In this document: positions 17,289 through 26,419 of the stretch, piece by piece
Layout of the letters: every line of letters starts with the position of its first letter
Position numbering within the stretch: position 1 is the first letter of the stretch
NCBI RefSeq assembly: GCF_000378825.1
Contig: NZ_KB900388.1
Coordinates: forward strand, 2,425,818-2,489,817
Direction of reading: 5' to 3'
From: Salinispora vitiensis
Lineage (GTDB): Bacteria; Actinomycetota; Actinomycetes; Mycobacteriales; Micromonosporaceae
Length of the DNA: 64,000 nucleotides
The notes under the pieces: model-generated
Database searches by the model: none
The model's input: the letters and a program-made list of their open reading frames with translations, nothing else
Told to the model about the DNA's origin: nothing
Program-made: the position numbers and the translations under genes

Positions 17289-19706
17289 ATGTCGAACGGC
17301 GAGGAACTGTTCGCTCTCGGCGGGGATGTGACCACGGAGCCCAGCTTCGAGTCCGGCCTGCGGGGGTACGTGAAAGGGCAGGTAAACCGGTACGTCGCTC
17401 GCGCCGAGCACGAGATCGCCACCCTGACCGCCGAGCGAGAGCAGGCCTACACCCAAATTCATAAGCTGGCCGGCCAGGTGGAGGTGCTCCAGCGAGACCT
17501 CGCCCAGGTCCGCAAACAGGTCGGCGTGGTGGACCGCGCCTCCTTCCGGCACCTTGGACCCCGCGTCGAGCAGGTCCTCACCCTCGCCGAAGAACAGGCC
17601 GAAGAGATCCTCGCCGCCGCGAACAAGGAGATCGATTCCCGCCGAGCCGCCGCCGAGCACATCATTGACGAGGCACGGGCGGAGGCGGCCCAAGCACTCA
17701 AGGACTTCGAGCTGGCCCTGGCCACCCGCCGCGAAGAGGAGGAGCGGCACACCGCAGCTCGGAAAGCGGAGGCAGACGCCACGGTCAAGGCCGCGACCGA
17801 GCAGGCAGACGCCACGGTCAAGGCCGCCACCGAACAGGCAGACGCCACCGTCAAAACCGCCACCGAACAGGCAGACGCCACCGTCAAAACCGCCACCGAA
17901 CAGGCAGACGCCACCGTCAAAGCCGCCACCGAACAGGCAGACGCCACCGTCAAAGCCGCGACCGAGGAGGCAGACGCCGCGGTGAAGGCCGCGACCGAGG
18001 AGGCCGCCCGGCAACGCAAGACCGCGCAGGAGGCGCTGACGAGGGCCCAGCAGGAAGCTACCCAACTGCGGGACACCGCCAAAGAGGTACACACGCGGGC
18101 CCAGCAGGAGGCGACGAAGCTGCGCGAGGCGGCCCGCACCGCGCAGGACAAGGCCCAGCAGGAGTCGACCGAGCTGCGGGAGGCCGCCAAGGAGGTGCAG
18201 GCCAAGGCGCAGGAGGAGGCCGGACGCCTCGTGGAGCAGGCGACCGAGGCGAGCCGGGCCACCCACGCCAAGGCCCAGCAGGAGGCCAAGCAGATCATCG
18301 ACGACGCCAGCACCGCCGGCCGGGCCGCCCACGCCAAGGCCCGCCAGGAGGCGGAGCTACTCGCCAAGCAGGCTGCCGACGCGGCAAAGCGGCAGCGGGC
18401 CGAGGCCGAGGCGTACGCGCAGGAAACACGCACCGAGACCGAGGCGTACGCCCGGCAGACCCGAGCCCAGGCCCAACAGGAGCTGGGAGCGTGGCGGGCG
18501 GGGGTGGAGAAAGAGGTCAACAACCGCCGGGCAGCGGCTGACCGCGAGCTGGACCAGCGCCGGGCCGCCGACGACCAGGAGTTCGCCAGCCGGCGCGACG
18601 AGTTGGAGCAGCGGCACGAGTCCCGCCGCGACGAGTTGGAGCAACGACACGAGTCCCGGCACGCCGAGTTGGAGCAGCAGTACACAAGCCGGCAGCAGGA
18701 GCTGGAGACCGGCTTCGCTACCCAGCAGCAGGAGCTGGAGACCCGGCAGCAGGAGCTGGAGACCGGCTTCGCCACCCGACAGCAGGAGCTGGAAACCGGC
18801 TTCACGACCCGACAGCAGGAGCTGGAAACCGGGTTCACGACCCGACAGCAGGAGCTGGAAACCGAGTTCAGCTCGCGCAAGACCGAGTTGGAGTCCGCGT
18901 ACACGGCCCGCCGAAACGAGATCGAGGGTGCCGCCGAGAGCATCCGGCAGACCGCCGAGCAGGATGCCCAGGCCCTACGCGAGCGGGCCGACCAGGAGGC
19001 ATCGGCGCTGCTGAGCCAGGCCGAGGAGGCGGCGGCCGAGCAGCGCCACGCCGCCGACGAGTACGCCGCCACCTCCCGACGTCAGTTCGAGGAGTACGCC
19101 GCCACCACCGCGCAGGCCCTGGCCACCACTCAACAGCACCTGGCGGCGACGCAGCAGGAGGCCGCGACCAGCCGGCAGCAACTCGCCCAGGTGATGACGG
19201 AGATCGCGCAGGCGCAGCAGCAGCTCGCTGATCTGCGGCAGGAGACCTGGCGATCCCGCCAGGAGTCCGACGACCTGCAGCAACAGGTGGCAGAACTTCG
19301 GCTGGAGTTGTCCGGTGCGGCCAAGCCCGCTCCGGACGGACCCGCGGGCAGCGATTCCGACAACGGTCGGGCCCCCACGGCCGCGCCGGCGCCGCCCGCC
19401 AGCGACCGGACCGGGGCCGGCAAGGTCGATCCGGCTGATGCCGGCCAGCCGGCCCGCGGGCGGATCGAGCCCGCCGTTGACGAGTCCGCGAAGGGCAGCG
19501 TGAAGTCGGTTACCACGAAGGACGGTGATGAGGCCAGCGCCGGGGTGGACGGCGAGCCGACCGTCGCGGCCGTACCGGGTGAAGGGGGCCGGGCAGCCGC
19601 CCCCACGAAGATCACCAGCACCGGCGAGAACAACACCCGGCCGGCGAAGCCCACCACCGACGAGCGCAGCTCCAAGCCGAGCAAGGTCGTCGTTGACAAG
19701 GACTGA
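17289..19706 (+). CDS. Scy-like long coiled-coil scaffold protein with hendecad repeat arrays
   Basis: 805 residues. ATG 17289 follows GAGGA by 8 nt; upstream in-frame sequence is not protein-like. After a short start with a DivIVA-like motif (about residue 22, SGLRGYVKGQVNRYV), nearly the whole protein to about 690 is coiled coil, then a disordered Pro/Ala/Gly/Lys tail. Two internal arrays use 11-residue units: residues 162-238 (seven copies of ADATVKAATEQ-like) and residues 439-544 (ten LEx9 units, one shortened to 7). Scy of S. coelicolor (about 1300 residues) organises the polarisome with DivIVA and FilP; this protein is shorter. It could be a second FilP paralog instead. Same strand as the FilP-like gene, 160 bp apart. 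Confidence 0.7.
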   Translation: MSNGEELFALGGDVTTEPSFESGLRGYVKGQVNRYVARAEHEIATLTAEREQAYTQIHKLAGQVEVLQRDLAQVRKQVGVVDRASFRHLGPRVEQVLTLAEEQAEEILAAANKEIDSRRAAAEHIIDEARAEAAQALKDFELALATRREEEERHTAARKAEADATVKAATEQADATVKAATEQADATVKTATEQADATVKTATEQADATVKAATEQADATVKAATEEADAAVKAATEEAARQRKTAQEALTRAQQEATQLRDTAKEVHTRAQQEATKLREAARTAQDKAQQESTELREAAKEVQAKAQEEAGRLVEQATEASRATHAKAQQEAKQIIDDASTAGRAAHAKARQEAELLAKQAADAAKRQRAEAEAYAQETRTETEAYARQTRAQAQQELGAWRAGVEKEVNNRRAAADRELDQRRAADDQEFASRRDELEQRHESRRDELEQRHESRHAELEQQYTSRQQELETGFATQQQELETRQQELETGFATRQQELETGFTTRQQELETGFTTRQQELETEFSSRKTELESAYTARRNEIEGAAESIRQTAEQDAQALRERADQEASALLSQAEEAAAEQRHAADEYAATSRRQFEEYAATTAQALATTQQHLAATQQEAATSRQQLAQVMTEIAQAQQQLADLRQETWRSRQESDDLQQQVAELRLELSGAAKPAPDGPAGSDSDNGRAPTAAPAPPASDRTGAGKVDPADAGQPARGRIEPAVDESAKGSVKSVTTKDGDEASAGVDGEPTVAAVPGEGGRAAAPTKITSTGENNTRPAKPTTDERSSKPSKVVVDKD
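17772..18002 (+). repeat. 33-bp tandem repeat, 7 copies, coding for hendecads
   Basis: Seven consecutive 33-bp units in frame, each read as ADATVKAATEQ with changes such as A to T at position 7 and Q to E at position 11. Central units are almost identical at DNA level. Confidence 0.92.
18603..18920 (+). repeat. Second hendecad array with one 7-residue unit
   Basis: Nine 11-residue units and one 7-residue unit, each starting LE and mostly ending QQE or RDE. DNA of units 6-8 (CGACAGCAGGAGCTGG core) is nearly identical. The 7-residue unit LETRQQE is a 12-bp deletion relative to its neighbours. Confidence 0.88.
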
Positions 19707-19709
19707 GCC

Positions 19710-19790
19710 GGCCGGCTGGACGGCGAGCCCAGGCGCGGCCGGCTGGACGGCGACCCCGGGCCCGGCCGGCTGGACGGCGCTTCCGGGCGG
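19710..19790. repeat. 27-bp tandem repeat, 3 copies
   Basis: Units 19710-19736, 19737-19763 and 19764-19790 share GGCCGGCTGGACGGCG and differ in the last bases. The array starts right after the Scy-like stop and lies in the gap before the permease gene. Confidence 0.88.
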
Positions 19791-19857
19791 GACCCGCCGG
19801 TGGCGGAGCGAGGCGTGGCGGGCCGGTCACGGCGCTGGGCGGACGGCCTGAGCTCCG

Positions 19858-20955
19858 GTGGCGCCGGGCGAGCCGGAGTCGCAGCAGCACCGCGCCGACC
19901 AGGGGTCCGGGCGGTTCGGCGTGCCGGGACGGCCCCTGCGGCGGAGCAGCTTCCTCGTCGGCTTCACCGGCGGGCTCGGCGCGCTGCTGGCCTACGCCCT
20001 CTTCCTCGGCGTGCGCAACGCCGCCGGCCTACTCGTCCCCGTCGTGATCGCGCTCTTCCTCGCCGTCGGGCTCTATCCGGCGGTGGCGCGGCTACGCCGG
20101 CTCGGGCTGCCCCACGGGCTGGCGGTCACGGTCGTCATGCTGACCCTGCTCCTCCTGCTGTGCAGCGGCGCGGTCGCCCTGGTGCCACCGATCATCACCC
20201 AGTCCAACCAGTTCCTCGAGCAGTTCCCCAGCTACCTGGAGACACTGCGGCGCAATGAGACCATCAACGAGCTGATCGAGCGGTACGACCTGGTGGAACG
20301 GGCGCAGCAGGCCGCGGACACCGGCACTCTCGGCCAGGCACTCGACGGAGTACTCGGCGGCGCCCAGCTCATCTTCGGCACCGCCTTCCGAACCCTGACC
20401 GTGCTCGTACTCACCATCTACTTCCTGGCGTACTTCAACCGGCTGCGGTCGCTCGGCTACGCGCTCGTCCCCCGGTCCCGTCGGGACCGGGTACGTCTCA
20501 TCGGTGATGAAATCATCGCCAAGGTCGGCGCGTACATCGTCGGGGCGCTCATCATCGCCCTCCTCGCCGGTACGACCACCTTCGTCTTCGCGTTGCTTGC
20601 CGGATTGCCGTACCCGTTCGCCCTAGCCGTCGTGGTGGCGGTGACCGACCTGATCCCGCAGATCGGTGCCACGCTCGGGGCGGTGATCGTGAGCCTGGTC
20701 GGCTTCGCCACCGACCTGCCGGTGGGGATCGCCTGCGTGCTGTTCTTCCTCATCTACCAGCAGGTGGAGAACTACCTGATCTACCCCAAGGTGATGCGCC
20801 GATCGGTGCAGGTCAACGAGGTGGCCGCCCTGGTGGCGGCGCTGCTCGGCGTCGCCCTGATCGGCGTGGTGGGCGCCCTCATCGCGATCCCCACCGTCGC
20901 GGCGTTCCAGCTGATCCTCCGCGAGGTGGTCATCCCGCGCCAGGACTCCCGCTAA
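19858..20955 (+). CDS. AI-2E family (PerM-like) membrane transporter
   Basis: 365 residues, GTG start. After a polar N-terminus (1-30) come about eight hydrophobic helices in the usual arrangement of the family: paired helices near 33-75 and 88-110, a long soluble segment at about 115-175, and a C-terminal bundle containing DLIPQIGATLGAVIV. Members are exporters or exchangers of small molecules, and some are Na+/H+ antiporters; the substrate cannot be inferred. It ends 6 bp before a convergent hydrolase gene. Confidence 0.85.
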   Translation: MAPGEPESQQHRADQGSGRFGVPGRPLRRSSFLVGFTGGLGALLAYALFLGVRNAAGLLVPVVIALFLAVGLYPAVARLRRLGLPHGLAVTVVMLTLLLLLCSGAVALVPPIITQSNQFLEQFPSYLETLRRNETINELIERYDLVERAQQAADTGTLGQALDGVLGGAQLIFGTAFRTLTVLVLTIYFLAYFNRLRSLGYALVPRSRRDRVRLIGDEIIAKVGAYIVGALIIALLAGTTTFVFALLAGLPYPFALAVVVAVTDLIPQIGATLGAVIVSLVGFATDLPVGIACVLFFLIYQQVENYLIYPKVMRRSVQVNEVAALVAALLGVALIGVVGALIAIPTVAAFQLILREVVIPRQDSR

Positions 20956-20961
20956 CTCCCG

Positions 20962-21762
20962 CTAGCCGGCCGTTGGGCCCGGCACCGGCCGGTCGGCGAA
21001 GGCCGCGACCGTGCGATCGGCGTACGCGCTGACATCGCCGGTCTCCATCGGGCCGTCCCAGGTGGTCGGCAGCGGCACAGGGACGGAGGGGTTGACCCGC
21101 CGGACGACCTCGTCGAGGACGGTCTCGGCGTCACCGACCCACAGGTGTTTGGCCCCCGGCACCCCGACCACCTCAGCCTGCGGCACGGCCGCGAAGCGCT
21201 CCCGCGCCTCCTCGGGCCGCAGGTAGTCGTCGAACTCCGGCACCAGCGCCGTGATCGGCTTACCGGCGGAGGCCCAACTCGCCAGGTCCTCGGGGCCGGA
21301 GAACCGCAGCGGCGGGGAGAGCAGGAGGGCACCCGCCACGGCCGGGTCACAGCCGTACCGCAGGGTCAGGTCGGTGCCGAACGACCAGCCCAGCAGCCAG
21401 ATCTCCGGCAGCTCGTGGAACTCCGCGTACTCGATGGCGGCGGCGACGTCGTACCGCTCGCCGACCGCGTTGTCGAACGTCCCCGCACTGGTACCGCGCA
21501 TGCTGGTCGTACCCCGGGTGTTGAACCGCAGCACCGCCAGGTCCGCCAGGGCCGGTAGGCGCCAGGCGGCCTTGCGGAACACGTGGCTGTCCATCATCCC
21601 GCCGTGGGTGGGCAGCGGATGCAGGCAGACCAGCGTGGCGACCGGCGCGCGGTCGACCGGTCGGGCCAGCTCACCGACGAGGCGCAGCCCGTCGGCGGTG
21701 TGCAGCTCGATCTCCTCCCGGCGGCTGGGCAGGATCGACGAGGCGCGGATGGGTGTGCTCAC
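20962..21762 (-). CDS. Alpha/beta hydrolase
   Basis: 266 residues from GTG 21762 (a GGGGGAG lies 9 nt upstream; an in-frame start at 21783 is possible). The alpha/beta fold is recognisable: oxyanion segment LHPLPTHGG, nucleophile elbow GWSFG (about residue 128), an acid in VPEFDDYL and a catalytic His in AKHLW. Similar to dienelactone-hydrolase-like or short-chain acyl hydrolases of unknown substrate. Convergent with the permease gene. Confidence 0.8.
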   Translation of the reverse strand: MSTPIRASSILPSRREEIELHTADGLRLVGELARPVDRAPVATLVCLHPLPTHGGMMDSHVFRKAAWRLPALADLAVLRFNTRGTTSMRGTSAGTFDNAVGERYDVAAAIEYAEFHELPEIWLLGWSFGTDLTLRYGCDPAVAGALLLSPPLRFSGPEDLASWASAGKPITALVPEFDDYLRPEEARERFAAVPQAEVVGVPGAKHLWVGDAETVLDEVVRRVNPSVPVPLPTTWDGPMETGDVSAYADRTVAAFADRPVPGPTAG

Positions 21763-21853
21763 CCGCCCAGTCTCCCCCGTCACCGGGCCGGCAACCCGGT
21801 CGGGGTCAGGAAGACGGCAGCCCGATCGCCCCTCACCCGTGGCGGGGCGCGTC

Positions 21854-22180
21854 TCAGCCGTGGCGGGGCGCGCCGCGGCCCCGTTGCACGATCGGTGCCC
21901 GCCGGTCCCGGGCCCGCCAACAGCCGCTGTGCCAGTGCCGGCGGTCGGTCAGGTCCCCCCACCCCTGGGCGGGCCACGCCACGACATGCGCCACACCGGG
22001 CCGGATCTCCTGGTCACAACCGGGGCAACGGTAGGTCTTCGTCGACGCGCCGCCGCTGATCAACCGGACCTGCCAGTCGCCGTCCCGCCACTGCTGCACC
22101 GACTCGACCCCCTGCCGCAGCCGCGCGGAATCGAACTGCACGCTCTCATCCCGGCGGGATCGGTTACGACGAGGGCTCAC
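21854..22180 (-). CDS. Small zinc-binding protein of unknown function
   Basis: 108 residues with a basic N-terminus, one CPGC pair near residue 52, then a His (AHVVAW) and HWHSGC near residue 82, together a likely zinc site with four Cys/His ligands. Trp-rich centre; basic tail. Resembles a small conserved actinobacterial protein family whose function I do not know. No operon partner is evident. Confidence 0.6.
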   Translation of the reverse strand: MSPRRNRSRRDESVQFDSARLRQGVESVQQWRDGDWQVRLISGGASTKTYRCPGCDQEIRPGVAHVVAWPAQGWGDLTDRRHWHSGCWRARDRRAPIVQRGRGAPRHG

Positions 22181-22219
22181 ACCCTCCAGCGTACGGCGGG
22201 AGGACGTGGTGCGGCGTCG

Positions 22220-22245
22220 GCGGGCCGGCGACGCGACCGGCCCGC
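22220..22245 (-). terminator. Terminator after the duplicated hydroxyacyl-CoA dehydrogenase
   Basis: Perfect 9-bp inverted repeat (22220-22228 with 22237-22245), 8-nt loop, 15 nt past the stop codon. Confidence 0.7.
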
Positions 22246-22260
22246 ACCTGCCCCCGCTGC

Positions 22261-24051
22261 TCAGCGACGAGTGTGATCGCGGAAGCCCCGGCCAGTCTTC
22301 CGCCCCAGATAGCCGGCGGTGACCAGGTGCTCCAGCAACGGCGCGGGAGAGAACCCCGGCTCGCGCAGTTCCAGGTACAGCTCCCGCTGAATAGCCAGGG
22401 ACACGTCGAGGCCGACCACGTCGAGCAACTCGAACGGACCCATCGGATACCCGCAGCCGAGCTTCATCGCATGATCGATGTCGTCGGCGGTCGAGTAGCT
22501 CGCCTCCAACATCTTCACCGCGTCGTTGAGGTACGGGAAGAGCAGCGCGTTGACGATGAACCCGGATCGGTCACCGCAGACCACGCCAGTCTTGCCCAGC
22601 TCCCCGCAGACCGCCTTCGCGGTCGCGGTGGTCTCCGCCGAGGTGCGGATGGTCCGCACGATCTCCACCAGCGACATGACCGGTGCCGGGTTGAAGAAGT
22701 GCAGGCCGACCACGTCCGCCGGACGCTGGGTGGCCATCGCGACATCGATCACCGGCAGCGACGAGGTGGTGGTGGCGAGCACGACACCGGGCTTGCAGAT
22801 CTCGTCGAGGCTGGCGAAGAGCGCCTTCTTGACACTCAGCTCCTCGATGACGGCCTCGACCACCAGGTCGACGTCGGCGAGGTGCTCCAACGTCGCGGAC
22901 CACGTGACCCGGCCCAGCGCGGCGTCCCGGTCGGCCTCGCCCAGCTTGCCCCGCACCACGCCCTTGTTGAGCGAGGTCTTGACCGCCTCGAAGAGCTTGC
23001 CGGACTTCTCCGCCCCGCGGGTCACCGAGACCACCTCGTAGCCAGCCTTCGCGAAGACTTCGATGATGCCGGTCGCCATCGTCCCGGAACCGACCACACC
23101 GACCTTCGCGATGCCCCGCGCACCGGCCTCGAGCGTCGACTCCGCACCCACCGGCGTCTGGTCGTCCGGTACGACCACCGGCGAGCCCGGCCGCTCGTAG
23201 GTGTAAAAGCCGCGCCCCGACTTCCGACCGAGCAGCCCGGCGGTGACCATCTGCTTGATCAGCGGCACCGGAGCGTGTCGCCGGTCCCGGCCGCCCCGCC
23301 GGTACATCGTGTCCAGAATCTCGTACGCGGTGTCCAGCCCGATCAGATCCATCAACGCCAACGGACCCATCGGCAACCCGCAGCCGAGCTTCATCGCCGC
23401 GTCGATGTCCTCCCGGCTGGCGTAGCGCGCCTCGACCAGGCTGACCGCATGGTTGAGGTAACCGAAGAGCAGAGCGTTGGCGATGAAGCCCGCTCGGTCG
23501 CTGATCGTCACGTCGACCTTGCCCAGCCGCGCGCAGAGCCGCTCCACGTCGGCTACGACCTCGGCCGAGGTGACCACCGTCCGGACGATCTCCACCAGCT
23601 TCATGACCGGCGCCGGGTTGAAAAAGTGGATGCCGATGACCTGGTTGGGGCGGGTCGTGGCCACCGAGATCTCGGTTACCGACAGCGACGAGGTATTCGT
23701 GGCCAGCACCGTCTCGGGCTTGCAGACCCGATCCAGCTCCGCGAAAATTCGCTGCTTCAGATCGAGCTGCTCGGGAATGGCCTCGATCACCAGGTCGACC
23801 GCGTGCAGGGCCGCCAGCCCGACCTGCCAGTCGACCCGGGCCAGGAGCGCGTCCCGGTCGGCCGCCGCGAGCTTGCCCTTGGCGACCGCCCGGTCGGTCG
23901 AGCCGATGAGGGTGGCCCGGCCGCGCTCCAGCGCCGCCTCGGTCACCTCGACGGCAACGACGTCGATGCCGTTTCGGGCGAAGACTTCGACGATGCCGGC
24001 ACCCATGGTGCCCAGACCCACCACACCCACACTGGCGAACTCGCGCGTCAC
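22261..24051 (-). CDS. 3-hydroxyacyl-CoA dehydrogenase, two complete modules fused
   Basis: 596 residues made of two full 3-hydroxybutyryl-CoA dehydrogenase units. Module 1 (about 1-285) has the NAD motif GLGTMGAGI and the active-site segment HFFNPAP; module 2 (about 318-596) has GSGTMATGI and again HFFNPAP. Each has its own C-terminal helical domain ending GRKSGRGF or GRKTGRGF. It interconverts acetoacetyl-CoA and 3-hydroxybutyryl-CoA, or longer homologues. GTG 24051 has GGGAGG 7 nt upstream. Site C of the 18-bp operator family lies 33 bp before the start. A separate single-module enzyme is encoded at 30.3-31.2 kb. Confidence 0.9.
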   Translation of the reverse strand: MTREFASVGVVGLGTMGAGIVEVFARNGIDVVAVEVTEAALERGRATLIGSTDRAVAKGKLAAADRDALLARVDWQVGLAALHAVDLVIEAIPEQLDLKQRIFAELDRVCKPETVLATNTSSLSVTEISVATTRPNQVIGIHFFNPAPVMKLVEIVRTVVTSAEVVADVERLCARLGKVDVTISDRAGFIANALLFGYLNHAVSLVEARYASREDIDAAMKLGCGLPMGPLALMDLIGLDTAYEILDTMYRRGGRDRRHAPVPLIKQMVTAGLLGRKSGRGFYTYERPGSPVVVPDDQTPVGAESTLEAGARGIAKVGVVGSGTMATGIIEVFAKAGYEVVSVTRGAEKSGKLFEAVKTSLNKGVVRGKLGEADRDAALGRVTWSATLEHLADVDLVVEAVIEELSVKKALFASLDEICKPGVVLATTTSSLPVIDVAMATQRPADVVGLHFFNPAPVMSLVEIVRTIRTSAETTATAKAVCGELGKTGVVCGDRSGFIVNALLFPYLNDAVKMLEASYSTADDIDHAMKLGCGYPMGPFELLDVVGLDVSLAIQRELYLELREPGFSPAPLLEHLVTAGYLGRKTGRGFRDHTRR

Positions 24052-24084
24052 GCCAAGCCTCCCTGGTCAGCTCCATGCAGCCGG

Positions 24085-24102
24085 CGTTAACGGCCGCTAA
24101 GG
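24085..24102 (-). promoter_or_regulatory. 18-bp inverted-repeat operator (site C)
   Basis: Plus-strand 18-mer CGTTAACGGCCGCTAAGG. Its two half sites (CGTTAACGG and, reversed, CCTTAGCGG) agree at 7 of 9 positions. It is 33 bp before the GTG of the duplicated dehydrogenase. Confidence 0.6.
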
Positions 24103-24232
24103 TATGCGCGCGAGTCTGCCATGTGCCGCAGGGTTGTCGAGATGCCGTGGGCTATGTCACGGCGCCGGGGCGGCGGTAGGCGGACAGCGCCGGCCCTACC
24201 GGCGAGTAGCAAGCCGGGTCTAGACTTCTGCC

Positions 24233-25729
24233 ATGACGGCTGTACATGTTCCGGGCCTGCCGGTTATCGAGGACGGTCGACTCGTGTCGACGAACCCGGC
24301 GACCGGCGCGGAGGCCGGGCGGCTGCCAGTCGCCTCCCCCGCCGATGTCGAAGCAACCGTCGCCCGGGCCCGTGCCGCCAGCGGGTGGTGGGCCGGGCTC
24401 GGCGTCGCCGCCCGACGGGAACGGCTGCTGCGCTGGCGGAGCCGGCTGGCGTCCCGGATCGAGGAGCTCGCCGAGCTGGTGCATCTCGAGGGCGGTAAGC
24501 CGGTCGCCGAGGCCGTCGTCGAGGTGGTCACCGCCGTCGAGCACCTCGACTGGGCCGCGCGCAACGCCAAGCGGGTGCTCGGCCCCCGCCGGGTACGGTC
24601 CCGGCTGATGCTGGCGGAGTTCGCCGCCCACCTGGAATACCAGCCGTACGGGGTGGTCGGCGTCATCGGCCCGTGGAACTACCCCGTGTTCACCCCGATC
24701 GGCTCCATCGCCTACGCCCTGGCCGCGGGCAACGCCGTGGTCCTCAAGCCCAGCGAGTACACCCCGACCGTCGGCCAGTGGCTGGTGGACAGCTTCGCCG
24801 AGGTCGTCACCGAGGAGCCGGTGTTCGCCGCGGTGCACGGCCTCGGTGACGTTGGCGCGGCGCTGTGCCGATCCGGGGTCGACAAGGTGGCCTTCACCGG
24901 GTCCACAGCTACTGGTCGAAAGGTGATGGCCGCCTGCGCCGAGTCCCTGACCCCCGTGCTCATCGAGGCCGGTGGGAAGGACGCGATGATCGTCGACACC
25001 GACGCCGACCTGGACGCCGCGGCCGCGGCAGCCGTCTGGGGCGGTCTCACCAACGCCGGCCAGACCTGCATCGGCATCGAGCGGGTCTACGCCGTCGAGG
25101 GGGTCTTCGACCGCTTCGTTGACCGGGTGGTCCAGCGGGCCGGACGACTCACCGTGGGCGCCGACGGCACCGACATCGGCCCGATCACCATGCCGAGCCA
25201 GCTGGAGGTGATCCGCCGGCACATCGACGACGCGCTGGCCCGCGGCGGCCGGGCGGTGCTCGGCGGTGCAGACGCGGTGCAGCCGCCGTACGTGCAACCG
25301 ACCGTGCTGGTGGACGTGCCGGAGGACTCCGCCGCCGTACGCGAGGAGACCTTCGGCCCCACCCTGACCATCAACCGGGTCCGCGACGTGGACGAGGCGG
25401 TCGCCCGGACCAACGCGCTGCGCTACGGGCTGGGCGGCTCGGTCTTCGGCCGGCGTCGGGCCATGGCGGTCGCCCGGCGGCTGCACTCCGGGATGGCCTC
25501 GGTGAACTCGGCCCTGACCTTCGCCGGGATGTCCACCCTGCCCTTCGGTGGCGTGGGCGACTCCGGGTTCGGGCGGATCCATGGCGCGGACGGGCTGCGG
25601 GAGTTCGCCCGCCCCAAGGCCATCACCCGGCGCCGGGCCCGGTCACTGCTGCCCGCAACGACCTTCGATCGCACCGACGCGGACGTCGCCCGACTGGTCA
25701 AACTCGTCAAGCGCTTCTACGGCCGCTGA
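24233..25729 (+). CDS. Aldehyde dehydrogenase (NAD(P)-dependent)
   Basis: 498 residues, complete ALDH fold: WNYP segment at about 144, NAD-binding FTGSTATGR (about 222), general-base Glu in IEAGGKDA (about 245) and catalytic Cys in NAGQTCIG (about 279). The motif IEAGGK instead of the common LELGGK places it among succinate-semialdehyde or non-specific ALDHs of actinomycetes; substrate unknown. It is divergent from the hydroxyacyl-CoA dehydrogenase and shares a 180-bp upstream region with it. Confidence 0.9.
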   Translation: MTAVHVPGLPVIEDGRLVSTNPATGAEAGRLPVASPADVEATVARARAASGWWAGLGVAARRERLLRWRSRLASRIEELAELVHLEGGKPVAEAVVEVVTAVEHLDWAARNAKRVLGPRRVRSRLMLAEFAAHLEYQPYGVVGVIGPWNYPVFTPIGSIAYALAAGNAVVLKPSEYTPTVGQWLVDSFAEVVTEEPVFAAVHGLGDVGAALCRSGVDKVAFTGSTATGRKVMAACAESLTPVLIEAGGKDAMIVDTDADLDAAAAAAVWGGLTNAGQTCIGIERVYAVEGVFDRFVDRVVQRAGRLTVGADGTDIGPITMPSQLEVIRRHIDDALARGGRAVLGGADAVQPPYVQPTVLVDVPEDSAAVREETFGPTLTINRVRDVDEAVARTNALRYGLGGSVFGRRRAMAVARRLHSGMASVNSALTFAGMSTLPFGGVGDSGFGRIHGADGLREFARPKAITRRRARSLLPATTFDRTDADVARLVKLVKRFYGR

Positions 25730-25741
25730 CCCGCGGGCGGC

Positions 25742-26401
25742 TCAGAACAGCGTCAGCTCGTCCCGCTCGATGCCGCGCAGCTTGTCGTAGTCCACGACCA
25801 CGCAGCGGATCCCGCGGTCGGTGGCGAGCACCCGCGCCTGTGGCTTGATTTCCTGCGCGGCGAAGACGCCCTGCACCGGCGCCAGCAGCGGGTCCCGATT
25901 GAGTAGTTCCAGGTAGCGGGTGAGCTGCTCCACCCCGTCGATCTCACCGCGGCGCTTCACCTCGACCGCCACCGCGCCCTGCGCCGCGTCCCGGCACAAC
26001 AGGTCCACCGGGCCGATCGCCGTCATGTATTCCCGGCGCACCAGGGTGAAACCCTCACCCAGCGTCTCCGGGCTGGCCGCCAGCAGCTCCTGAAGGTGCG
26101 CCTCCACGCCGTCCTTCCGCAGGCCCGGGTCGACACCCAACTCGTACGCGGTGTCCTGGAAGACCTCCTCCAGGGTGATCCGTAGCTCCTCACCAGCCTT
26201 GTTGACCACCCGCCAGACGCCCGGGGACTCCTCCAGCCGGCACGGGGGGCTCATCCAGTTCAGCGGCTTGTAGGCCCGGTCGTCGGCGTGGATCGACACC
26301 GACCCGTCCGCCTTCACCATCACCAGACGGGTGGCTGGCGGCAGGTGGGCCGAGAGCCGTCCAACATAGTCCACAGAGCATTTCGCAATCACCAACCGCA
26401 C
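25742..26401 (-). CDS. nucS: Endonuclease NucS (EndoMS), mismatch-specific
   Basis: Replaces MutS/MutL in actinobacteria: cuts double strands at mismatches. 219 residues: N-terminal DNA-binding part with [11 protein letters not shown], and a PD-(D/E)xK-like C-domain with GPVDLLCRD and [15 protein letters not shown] carrying the catalytic Asp, Glu and Lys. The C-terminus ends ELTLF, like the sliding-clamp-binding tail described for NucS homologues. GTG start at 26401, with no Shine-Dalgarno seen. It lies 18 bp after the ethylmalonyl-CoA mutase stop, so read-through from that gene is possible. Confidence 0.93.
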   Translation of the reverse strand: MRLVIAKCSVDYVGRLSAHLPPATRLVMVKADGSVSIHADDRAYKPLNWMSPPCRLEESPGVWRVVNKAGEELRITLEEVFQDTAYELGVDPGLRKDGVEAHLQELLAASPETLGEGFTLVRREYMTAIGPVDLLCRDAAQGAVAVEVKRRGEIDGVEQLTRYLELLNRDPLLAPVQGVFAAQEIKPQARVLATDRGIRCVVVDYDKLRGIERDELTLF

Positions 26402-26419
26402 CCGACGAGGGTAACGGAG

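Noticed and set aside
17772..18002. CRISPR-like array
   Set aside because: Units are contiguous, in frame and have no spacers; they encode coiled-coil residues. The rho and 23-bp repeats were rejected as CRISPR for the same lack of spacers.
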